Translations under genes and position numbers: made by a program
In this document: positions 13,440 through 23,402 of the stretch, piece by piece
How positions within the stretch are numbered: the first letter of the stretch is position 1
Layout: the number at the start of each line of letters is the position of its first letter
NCBI GenBank assembly: GCA_013397865.1
Contig: VZTI01005024.1
Span: forward strand, 824,791 to 888,790
Length of the DNA stretch: 64,000 bases
Direction of reading: 5' to 3'
DNA from: Struthidea cinerea
Lineage: Eukaryota > Chordata > Aves > Passeriformes > Corcoracidae
Notes under the pieces: generated by a model
Told to the model about the DNA's origin: nothing
The model's database searches: none
The model's input: the letters and a program-made list of their open reading frames with translations, nothing else

Positions 13440-16400
13440 AGCTTTTACAACATCATTTTCCAGACCTTATTCTCTCTTTTCTTTTTCTTTGTAATTTCCT
13501 TCAAATGCTTTTTCTTAAACCATATAAAGGTCTTACAGTTAAAATAGCATCTGTAATTTTAGCTTCTATTTTTAGCATTTTTTTTTTTTTTTGCAACTGG
13601 TTTTGGTTCAATTTCCCTTATGTTTGGCATAAATAAATTGTACTCTGAAAGGCCCTTATGATTAGTTATGGGTTGAAGTACATTCTTAGAGGAAAAAGGG
13701 GATTAAATACATCCAGTAACACACAATGGAAAAAAAGGGAAGTTGGGAGGGGTGAAACCATTTGTGCTGACAGGATGTCTGAGGAACTCTGCTCTCCCCT
13801 AAAGCAGACATTAGCACTGTCTGTGAAGATTATAGCTACCCCTGTTTGCAACGTCCTTCCCTATAGGAAGCACTCAAAGTGAAACAGAGTATCTGAACTT
13901 TGAATGCAGACTTCAGAGAAGCATAAACAGGCAATCAAATCCAGCTATAAAAACATCTATATGCAATACATTTGAACCCTAGCATATTGGATGCTTTTTA
14001 TTATAGTTATTAAGAAGAGTCTGTGAGATCTGAAAAATAGCCTTATCCTAAAGGGAAAAGAAAATGACACTCTTTATTTGAAACCATTACTTACTGTACC
14101 ACTTCAGGAGGGTTAACTGCATTGTCTAACATGCATCATCTTGGCATGCTAATTTTTCACGGGGGAATTCAGTTATGTAATCCACTACACTCAATACTTA
14201 CTGGAGTTACATGCTCTATAGAGGGGATCACAATACGGACTTTTGTGTGTACTTAGCAATAAACATATGGAATAAATTATCGGGGAAAAGCAATCTGAAA
14301 TAAAGGATACAAATAGGTCAAGTTTGTTTTGTGGAGGGAACAAACAGACACTTGTAATCCAACAGCAGAAAGTCTGGGACTAAAAGACACTGAAAAGGGT
14401 CAGGTAAGAGCAAGCGGTCCTTTCTTAATCTCATAACTGCATGCATTAGAAGCTCTCATGTGTGCCTTTCATATTAAACACCAAATTTGTGGGCATAATT
14501 ACTTAGCTGCACTTTCATATGTCATCTTCAAATTCTTTAACCTCAGTGTTCTGAGTCTACAATCATTTCCCAATTAATCACTGCAAATTGCTGACAGCCT
14601 TTAACAGCCACTGTGATGAAGCAGGAATGAATCTATATGTTCATTTCCAAGGGACAGGTTTCAAAACCTCTTACCTTACTTTTAGCAGATGAAGGCAATA
14701 AAGATGGTGTGACAACTTGCTAAGACATCATTTCTTCACTGTTACTAAAATGCTAACTTTTGTGGCCAGAAAGTATCACAGCTGCTTATGGGGAATGTTG
14801 AGAGCTCTCATGACTTATGAGAAAAACACACAAAATAAGAAGCAGGCCTTGCTGTTCTGAGGGAGGAAGACAAGTGACTGGGTTTAGGGAATTGTCTTAG
14901 GTAAAATTTAGTAGGAAGTGCTGGTGGAAGGAGGCTACCGTTGCTAGAAGAAAATATCAGTGACTTGGTGAATCTATTTGTGATTAAAAGATTCAAGAGA
15001 ATTTGTTACCTCCTAATAAATCTGGGAAGAAAAAATGTTGTAATTCAATGTTTTCCACAAGTAACAGAAGAAAGAGAAACTGAATTGAATAGAGCAGTGT
15101 GTAGAGTAATCCCATCCACCCATACATAATTTTTGTACTATGCTGCAGTTAGGTGGAATTTATATGTTGGGTAAGCTTCAGTTTCGCTCTTTCCATAGGC
15201 TTGATTTTCATCTACTGCCCGTGCTTCTGGCAGACTTCAGCATGTGGTGTTAAGAAACATGGTAAAGGTTCTGTGACCAAAATGGTATATGCTTGGTGAG
15301 GCATTCTTGTCAGCACAGGCAAGAGTAGTGTTACTGTGAAGGCTCTTCTTGGTATTGGACAGTGGGAGAGACTGACATTGTCCTTCTGAAAGAGGAACAA
15401 AGCAATAAAAATATTGGTTTGATACCTGTCTCTCCCTCAACCCTGAGCCATCAGATCTCACTGACTTCAGCATACTTGTTGAAGGAACTGTACTTCCTAC
15501 AAAGGGAAAGGGGTTTGTGGAGGTTCTGTCAATAATGTAAATTACTTCTTCTCACTTTTAATTAAGGTGAGTAAAGAATGTGGTAGCTAATATCCCAGAC
15601 TCACAAATGGTTGATATCCAAAACCTGTAAGAAAAGATTCAATAGTAATAGTATTGTAAAACTGCAACTATAAAATGCAATTGTTACATAGCATATTATT
15701 TGGGATCCCACTTGTGATTATTATTCTTCAAGCATTTTGATTTTATAAATGATACAAAAATTCAACATATTCCTGTGGGAAATCACATTTTAAAATATGG
15801 GGAAATGTAACTTTTCTGACATTTAAGGTGAGATATTTTTTAAGGCTGTTCCATGGGCTTCAGAGATGCAAGGACACCTAGCATTCAAATCCTGTAACAG
15901 GGACTGAAAATGTCAGCCTAAAGGCAATGTTAGAAAACACAATAGGTCAAATTCCTTCTTTAAGGAAACTGTCCGGTGCTATCAATAGAATATTGCTATG
16001 TTTCCTTAGCAGATAGTTTTTTCTCTGTATGACAGATGCTATGAAAAAATTTACCAAAGCTGTTCTCTGCATGGGCTACAAAGTCAGCCAGACCCTCAGA
16101 ATTCATTATGTTTCTGCTGGCTGGCAGCACACATGTTAAAGAACTTTCTCAGCTAGTACTACTTACTAAAAAAACGTTTCTTTCACAGAAATGTCCAATC
16201 CCACAAGTTCCTGTGGTGCCTCTCAGCTTTTATTGGGTATTCATTTTGCTGCCCTTGAGAATTATAAGAAGATGCTGAGCATCTGTGTTGCTGGTGCTAA
16301 GGCTTTGGGTACACTTACTGTGTAGTCATCCTTAATACAAAACATCCTGTGACAAAAAACAAAGAGGAAAGAGAAAAGCTCTAAATATAGACAGTATTAT

Positions 16401-17099
16401 TGCAGACATTTTAGAATCAGATGAACTGGGAAACAAAGCACTAACACACACATCCTACCCTCATCTCTATCTGTGTGTCAAATTATCCTCTGTCTATGAG
16501 AAAAACAGAATCTCTTAACAACTGACCTGTTGCTCATCTAGCTATAAAGAAATCATTAACCTATTATGATGCCCACATGCTGTTCCACCTGGCAGGAAGG
16601 TGTTTCAATTTTGTTTTTTGACAAAGATTTCAAGGAAGACAGCATGCTCAAAAGGAAGAAAATCAACTGAGCATGATGTAGCGCTCTGATATTTTTTTGA
16701 AGGATCGTTAAAGGGATCTTTAATGAAAGCAGCTGTGTAAAGTGTCACAGAAAGAAATAGACTCATAAAGGACCTTGAGTATATTTGCAAGAGAACAATG
16801 ACATCCTTATGTTTCAAAATGAAGTAAGAATGTGGGGAGCTGGGCTGAGAATGCTGGGATAATTGAGGCTTTATGAGGGGGGCTATTTTGTCCCAGAGCA
16901 ACCTTTTCATTTGCCCTGGACAAGCTAAAGGCGGTAAGAGGTACAACACATCGCTCCATTCTGTGGCAGACAGCTATCGTTATTCAAGGGAGGGTCTCCC
17001 TTGTCTTGCTGCTGAAGTACTTTGTACTCATTTTCTCAAACTCCTGTTTGTCCTATTTGATCTACCTTAGTTAGATTAGTTCTTTCTTTGTGCTTGCAG

Positions 17100-17950
17100 T
17101 TGATACAAAGCTGGGAGAGGTGGGTGATATATCAGAGGGTTGTTAGGCCTTTCAGATGGACCTGTACAGGCTGGAAAATTGGATCAAAGGAACCTCATGG
17201 AGTCCAACCACAGAAAATGAAGAGTTGTTCCTCTGGGAAGGCATTACCAGCCCCATGTACCAGTATGAACTGGGAAGTGACAGTCTGGAAAGCAGCTCTG
17301 CAGAGAAAGCCTGGGGGTTTTGGTGGACAACAAGTTGAGCACAAGCCAGCAACATGCCCTTCAGACAACAGTGTTCTGACCTGCATTAACCAGAGAATTG
17401 CCAGCAGGTTGAGGGCGGTGATCTTCTGCCTCTACTCAGCAGTGGTGAGGCCTCAACTGGAGTGCTGTGTCCAATTCTGGCCTTCCCAGTACAAGAAGCT
17501 ACTGGGGACAGTTCAGCAAAGGGCTGTAAAGATGATCAGGAGAGAGAATCATCTCTGTTATGAGGAGAGGGTGAGGGAGCTGGGCCTGTTTAGCCTCTAG
17601 AAGAGACAACTGGGAGAGCCTCATCAATGTCTGTCAGTATCTGAAGGGAGGGTGTCAAGAGGAGGGGGCCAGACTCTTTCCAGTGGTGCCCAGTGACAGG
17701 ACAAGAGGCAATGGGCACAAACTCCAACACTGAACTGTGAAAAACATACTGTCAGGGTGACAGAGCACTGGAACAGGCTGCTCTGGGTGCCTGTGGAGTC
17801 TCCCACTCTGCTGATGTTCAAAACCCACCCAGATGTGATTCTGTGCAACATGCTCTAGGTAAAGCTGCTTTAGCAGGGGAATTGAACTAGATGATTTCCA
17901 GAGGTCCCTTCCAACCCCAGTGGCATTCTATGATTCTGTGATCCTGTGAT
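17100..17950 (+). mobile_element. CR1 LINE, 3' portion with ORF2 remnant
   Basis: This is an approximately 850-bp 3' part of a CR1 retrotransposon in forward orientation. It covers the end of the reverse-transcriptase ORF (ORF2) and the 3' tail. Landmarks are a DTKLGE-like start at 17102, RLENW near 17168, LYSAVVRPQLECCVQFW at about 17430-17482, EERVRELGLFSL up to 17597, and the tail with 'ggtcccttccaacccc' and repeated attctatg-type octamers at about 17924-17950. The element is 5'-truncated and mutated. It is followed immediately by a second CR1 3' end in the same orientation. It resembles the older, divergent avian CR1 subfamilies, but I cannot assign a subfamily without alignment. Confidence 0.95.
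17102..17600 (+). pseudogene. Broken CR1 ORF2 C-terminal fragment
   Basis: This is the C-terminal part of the CR1 ORF2 protein, downstream of the catalytic reverse-transcriptase palm motifs, which are absent. The family-like reading starts in the frame of 17102 (also the frame of 17156), giving RLENW and ESSSAEKAWGF. At about 17317-17340 the similarity moves to another frame, that of 17088, which implies an indel. The second part reads LYSAVVRPQLECCVQFW and EERVRELGLFSL, then meets TAG at 17598-17600 where the family normally continues into an EKRRLRGDLI-like segment. With truncation, one frameshift and a nonsense codon, this cannot encode an active protein. Confidence 0.88.
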
Positions 17951-18345
17951 CTCTTCTATGAAGAAGAAGGCTGTGAATGTTCAGCCTGGAGAAGAGAAGG
18001 CTTGGAGGAATCTCATCAATGTACATAAATACCTGGCAGAGAGGGTAAACAAGACAGAGTCAGACTCTTCCCAGTGGGCCCAAGTACAGGAGGCAATAGA
18101 CACAACATTGAAACACACAAAAATATTCTGGACCATAAAGAAAGACTTCTTTTACTATGAGGTTGGCTGAATGTGGCAAAAAGTTTTCCCAGAGATATTG
18201 CAGAGTTTCCATTCTTGGAGATACTGCAAACCTGTGTGGACATGGCCCTGGGAAAACTGTTCTAGGGTATCTTGCTTGAGCAGGGGGGATGAATTTGATG
18301 ATCTTGAGAGTTTCCTTCCAGCATCATCCATCCTGTGATTCTGAT
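17951..18345 (+). mobile_element. Second CR1 LINE 3' end, head-to-tail with the first
   Basis: A second and more decayed CR1 3' fragment of about 390 bp starts right after the octamer tail of the preceding copy. It repeats the part of CR1 that lies inside the first copy from about 17585 onward: 'ttcagcctggagaagagaag' at 17980, an INVHKYL-like reading near 18018-18038, a decayed 3' body, and the end 'gatgatcttgagagtttcct' plus 'tcctgtgattctgat' at 18297-18345. Same orientation and direct abutment mean either two independent insertions or a tandem product of retrotransposition. Its sequence is more diverged from the family pattern than the first copy. Confidence 0.88.
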
Positions 18346-21300
18346 ATTTGTAAAATTAGTCTTAGCTTATTGTTGTGTTTAGGTAATACAGAATTAAAAC
18401 AATTCAAGAAAAAAATGTTTGGCCTCAGTATGGATAACTTAAGTTTAGAGTTTAAATACAAAATTAAGACTATAGAAGTGATATATTGAGAGTTTTTTTA
18501 TATACAGTATGCAAAAATAGTTACCCTAAGCACGGAATTGAGCTGTGGATTTCCCCAGCACAATAAGAAACTGTGCTGTATTCATTTCAAAATTTTGAAA
18601 TGAAAATTTTATGAATTTTATTGTGGATCACAAGGAAAGATACACACTGTATTTTTATTGGAATATCAGAGGAGTATTTTATATGGATAACTGGACAATT
18701 TTCAAAGTGACAGCAGACAAATCAAGCTTGGTTGTGTCAACCATTTTTGGGATCAGCTGAAAAGATTCCTCAGTCCCTAAAATCCAACACCATAGAAAAA
18801 AAAAGGCTGTTGTACCAATTTAATGTTTGATTTATCAGCATAATTAAGTCTTTAAGAAACAGTGCAAGACTAATACATTCCTTGGACTAGCTTGTAAGAA
18901 ATGAGAGTAGAAGCATCAGGATATGTGATGAGCCATTAGAATTTGGTGATGTAGTGAGGCTGCCGCTGCATAGTGCAAATTGGTCAACCTGAGAAATAGA
19001 CAAAGAGACCAATACCTTAAAAGTGCAAATGATTTGGGATAAAGTGAAATACATGCATAGTCTAAGAAGCTGAAATCACTTAGAATCTCTGGGGCACGAC
19101 TAGAGGGGGTGAAAGCTGGTAATTTCCTACCTACAAACTATAGGTGCAGCAGAAAGAGTCCACAGGTTGATGCACTTGTGGCTCAGGAACCCTTGTGTCA
19201 TCTCAGACAGAAAGCTGGCTTCTCATTCTCCAGAAGAAGTATATGTGTTTTAAACAAAATTCAAGTGATAAACCTCCCCTTTTAAGACTGAAATCTTTAA
19301 CTGTAAGACAGGACAAAATGCTTGATAAACTCTAGGATTTTATTGTGAACTAAATGGACTTGGTGTGTGGATTAACTCTACGAGCAAATAGCTGCCTGGC
19401 AAATAAACTGTTTGAAACAGTTTGGTTAAAAAATATCATGTTGCTTCAGAAGCTATGTATGATAGCTTGAAAAAGGTGTCAGACTTTCAAGAGAAGACAT
19501 GAAGAAGAACTGAAGTTATTTGCTAAGGTTAGGGATATTCTCTATAAACTACAGAACAGAGCTAAAAAAGCCCCACTTGTCCATGAGTCATACCAATAAA
19601 GCCCTCCATTCACCTGAAGACGGAGGTTAAGGAGAGTCACTGGCAAGGTTCAATGAAGGTAAGAGCAAATATGCACACTTGCTAGTCCCTTTTCATGCAG
19701 AGGAACCCCACAGAAGTAAATAACTCTATTGGAAGGGAAAAATTTCCACTACTTACAGCTGGAAAAATGCTGGAAAAGGTATTTAATTCAGCCTTTCACT
19801 GAGCTTGCTTGTTTGGAGAGTTTTGGCATGTATCATCACAAAAACTAAGTTTGCAGCTTTTCCTGTTCAACCCTTTCTTAAAGAGATGTTATTTTCCAGA
19901 CTATTTGTTTATGCTTTACTCCTGAGGTGCACCACCAAAATGTGTTGTAAGAAAGTTTGATGTCACAACAGCTATTAAATCTGATAGTACTTTACACCAT
20001 GGGAAAACAGTTCAAAGTGTAACAAGAAAGAATGAGCAACCTTAGAAATATTCAGAGCATAAGCAAAGGCTATAGAAATAAAAATTTAAAAATCTATTTA
20101 ATAGAAAAAATATACCTGGCAAAGTTAGCACAACAAAGGCTATAGCCAGGTCGCTACAGGAGGGAGCTCTCAAAGATGATTGCTCTCAAACACAGGAGTG
20201 GCAAGCAAAATTTTCTTTGGAGCAGTGAACTATGGAGGATGATGTGTGCCCAATTTGGCCGCCGGCAATTCCAGAGTGCTCTGATACAGTCCGAATATTA
20301 ATAAAGAACATAAGGAACGTAAGGCACCATTTCTGAAATAGGTGGAAAGCAAAGAACTGTCTACAGATTTATGTAAGAGGAGGCTTGATACAGTTGAAAA
20401 TCTTTTTCAAAAGGAAAAAAACAAAGGAATTCTTCTGCATAATGAGCTATCAGTAAAATTGTTTGTCAATATGCTCAAATAAAGAAAGAAGCTGTGGTCT
20501 TAGTCCCCTGGAATGAAAGATTTCATGTCTTTTTAATGGAAATTCAGTGTAAGTGAACAGAACCCAATTACTGCAATTGTCAGATAAATAACAGAGTAAG
20601 GTTGTAGAGATTTATTTGTTTTTTAGGCACATATGTATGATTTTCAACTTGAATACTAATTGAGAGGAGAAGATGTGTTGTAAATGCATGCTCCAGATAT
20701 TTTTGTGTAAGGGGACAGCTGAGATAGATTATATACATGTCAATCTTTTATAACAGTAAATCTGTTTGGTCTTCCATGAGATATGGAGGACTATTACTAG
20801 AAATATTACAAGGGATGAGACATACTAAACAAATTATTGAAATCACAGGGTATGGAGAGCAGAACATTTGTAGAATCTCTTTATTGAAAAGTAATATCTG
20901 AGTAAGAAAGGAATTTTTAAGGAGGTAACTGAGTAGTGATTCCTAAAATACCCAGGTAAAGAAAACATTACTTTTATTTTTTTTAATGTATGTTGAGTGG
21001 GTAATTGAAGTTTTAAAGTGAAGAAACAAGGATTCTCTACATCCTCACAGTATGATGCCTAGGCTGGTACAAATTGGTTGGGATTGGCTTGGCATAACAA
21101 CCTTTATCTGCATGACCCAAGGGAAATTTCCATCTCTTTACTTTACCTTGGGATTTAGAAACAACATGCAAGAGAAGAGATGGGATGTCTTCCATGCAAG
21201 ACATAGGATATTATTTATTATAAAGACATCTCAAGCTATTGAGGGTCCTTAGCAACCTGAGCGAACAGTGGAACATAAAGGGCACTGCCATTGCCTCCTT

Positions 21301-21348
21301 TGGCAGAAGATTACACTCTACAATGTACATTATCAGGAAGACTACTCT
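18346..21348. other. Unique AT-rich stretch, no gene recognised
   Basis: No recognisable gene is present. The 24-bp palindrome at 18581 lies here. At about 20.1-20.3 kb there is a small CpG-containing patch that I cannot assign. Some of this interval may be decayed internal sequence of the LTR-type element that follows, but I see no gag, pol or env motif. Confidence 0.6.
18581..18604. repeat. 24-bp perfect palindrome
   Basis: Two 12-base arms (first arm ttcatttcaaaa) are exact reverse complements with no spacer. The symmetry ends one base outside on either side. No transposon end or known protein site explains it. Confidence 0.97.
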
Positions 21349-21715
21349 GCATTTGGTTTGTGGTGGGGTTAGCCTTGGTTTGCTATCAGGTGCTCACCAA
21401 GCCACTTTCTCCCTTTGGTCCTACTTCATCACTGAACCTGGTATTTGCATAGTTATTTCTTTCATGTTTCTTTCATGTTTTCTCACTCTTCTGTCTCACA
21501 GTTGCTGTGCAGACTTTTTTGTCCTTTTTTTAAAGCTGTTATCTCGGACTATGAGACTGATGGACTGAGCTTTGGCCAGTAGTCAGTCTGTCTTAGAGCC
21601 AGCTGGAACTGACTTTATCCAACACAGGGGTCAGTTTTGGGTATTCCTGGTGTCATCTCACAGAAGCCACCCCTGCAGCGGCCCTGCAAACCTTGCCAGC
21701 AGCACCTAATACACC
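21349..21715 (+). mobile_element. Degraded LTR-retrotransposon remnant, ERVL-like
   Basis: The sequence resembles long terminal repeats and adjoining DNA of avian ERVL-type endogenous retroviruses. The first part, 'gtggggttagccttggtttg' onward with a 'gccactttctccct' stretch, recalls the start of such LTRs. The second part, 'agagccagctggaactgact' at about 21595 and 'cagaagccacccctgcag' at 21661-21678, ending near 'cctaatacacc', recalls a conserved block of the same family. There is no coding content, partner LTR or clear target-site duplication, so this is probably a decayed solo or partial copy. Family assignment is from memory of avian repeats and needs a RepeatMasker check. Confidence 0.6.
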
Positions 21716-22349
21716 ATTCTTTTCACATCTCACAATTCTTTAGAAATCTCAAATAGATCTCAGTTCTGAGGCTTATTTATGGAAGAGAAAAATCTAGGCC
21801 AAGGCAAGTGAACATAAACCGATGGTCCAGCAAAATGTGCTCCCAGATCAATATTACTTTCTGTTATTAGCCAAAAAAAAGTATCCAGATTCCTAAATAA
21901 TATATTGCTTCTCCGAACCAACCTTATGAGAGATTTGCATCACTAAAGGAGACATCAGTGCAGGTTAATTCATCTCTGGCATATGTCATACCTAGCACAG
22001 CAATATCTAACAGAGAAGTACTCTTTAGTGATTGTGAAGCAGAATGCTTCTGCAGAAATATGAGCAAAGCTTGGTGCTTCTGCTGCTGCAAACATGTTTG
22101 AATTTGCAATCACTCCTCTGCAGTCAAAATAATAAAGGGCTTGAAGAAGAAGCCAGACTTGGAAGATATTTCTTGTTATATTACAGCACCAATCCAAAGA
22201 AACCTGAACTATGTCATCTGTTGATATTTTGTGTAGGATAGAAGTGAAACCAAGTGGACCCTTTGGAGGAATATTTTTAAGTTACAAGTCTCTCTCAGCA
22301 AAACTGTAATTTGTGTGTCTGTAGTGCTTAGTAAGGCTAGACACTGACC

Positions 22350-22423
22350 CTGAGATTACCTCATTTGGTTAGAGCATGGTGCTAAGAACACCTAGGTAGT
22401 GTGTTCAACCCCCATATGGGCCT
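22350..22423 (+). pseudogene. tRNA-Ile-like head of the SINE
   Basis: This is the tRNA-derived promoter part of the SINE. RNA polymerase III A- and B-box-like regions can still be recognised ('ttggttagagcatggtg' and 'gtgttcaaccccc'), but the B box departs from the standard GGTTCGAATCC form. The loop where the isoleucine anticodon would lie has changed. It should not be annotated as a tRNA gene. Confidence 0.85.
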
Positions 22424-22493
22424 TTAACTTAAGATTTGGACCTGATAATCCTTGTGGGTCCCTTCCAACTCAGAATTGTCTGTGATCTGTGAC
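22350..22493 (+). mobile_element. tRNA-Ile-headed SINE with CR1-like tail (TguSINE1 type)
   Basis: An element of about 144 bp has two parts. Positions 22350-22423 align by eye along the length of an isoleucine tRNA gene: 'cctcatttggttagagc' matches the D-arm and A box, 'gtggtgctaa' type sequence the anticodon arm, and 'gtgttcaacccccatatggg' the T-arm and B box. The anticodon loop reads AAG rather than AAT and several stem pairs are broken, so it is not a working tRNA. Positions 22424-22493 continue with 'ttggacctgataatccttgt' and 'gggtcccttccaactcagaa', a CR1 3' end ending in decayed octamers. Such tRNA-Ile/CR1 SINEs, mobilised by CR1, are known from passerine birds. It is the strongest taxonomic marker in the window. 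Confidence 0.88.
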
Positions 22494-23299
22494 TGGTCTT
22501 TACTTAGTGCCTCTGTAGTTTTCATCTCTATGAATAAGATCTCTTTTCCTCAAAAACACAGGAGAATAGAGAAATTTCAAAAAAAAGTACTTACTAATGA
22601 CACAAAGACAAGCTTCATCATTTTAACTTCATGCCCTAGATCATTAATCTGACCGCAAAGAGTAATGAATAGAGTAATGTCAAATAACACTATTTCTTTT
22701 TAGAAAAGATAGTAGCTTAACAAAATTCTGTAGAACACAAAGGGGTCATCTCCTAGAGAGGGAACTTTGATTCCTTGTAATTACTTTACTATTAAAGAAT
22801 ATATTTCTTTTATTTTCTATGCATTTTCATGTGCAACAAAAACAGCAACATTGCTTGTTTGATTTTTTTTGATACAATCAATGCCTTCAGGAAAGTAATA
22901 TTTTTAGACAGCAATGCAAAATACGATAGGCCTCTTGAAGAAGTATCCGTAGTCTTTGAACCACAGGTTTAACTTGTACCAAACCATAATTTTTTCCTGC
23001 AATTTTTGCTGCAGTACACTTTGGTTATGGTAATACATTTGGTTATCTTATTTTACACTTTCAGAATGGGAGAAATTATTGAAATTGGAACCTAGTTTTT
23101 CTTGAGTGAAAAAGTACTCTTTTCAAAAGCAACTACAGAAATCTTGACACTCTAAAATGTTACAGATATTTGAATTCAGTGCTTGGGGACTTTACTTGGA
23201 GTAGATATGTTTTATTATGGCAGAATAACATGCTGACGGAGTGTTGTTAAGCCCTTGCTTTAGACTTATAAGGCCAATCTTCTCAAGCTCCTTTCATGG

Positions 23300-23402
23300 A
23301 GAGTGAGTTCTCCAGGGAAATGGTGGACTCCTCAGTCAGAACCTCCTGAACATTTCCCTAGGGATGCCCATCTCTTTTCATGACCTTGGGGGTTTTCCAA
23401 AG
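23300..23402 (+). mobile_element. Possible decayed CR1 3' scrap
   Basis: Two short stretches appear in the order expected for a CR1 3' end: 'ccagggaaatggtggactc' at about 23312 and 'tgaccttgggggttttccaa' at 23381-23400. In the clear copy at 10.6 kb the same landmarks lie about 105 bases apart; here they are about 68 apart, so a deletion would be needed. The octamer tail is missing. This may be chance. Confidence 0.3.

Larger units (their letters stand above)
10779..17099. other. Noncoding stretch with gap and minisatellite, no gene recognised
   Basis: Apart from the gap at 12038, the 46-bp minisatellite at 13226 and a short poly-T at about 13579, this is unique AT-rich sequence. Open frames are short and without recognisable domains. 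The part at about 14.1-14.6 kb has little simple sequence and several TAAT-type motifs, which could mean regulatory DNA, but I cannot support that further. Confidence 0.65.

Noticed and set aside
22350..22423. A functional isoleucine tRNA gene
   Set aside because: The anticodon loop is altered, stems are mismatched, and the sequence continues into a CR1 tail, so it is a SINE head.
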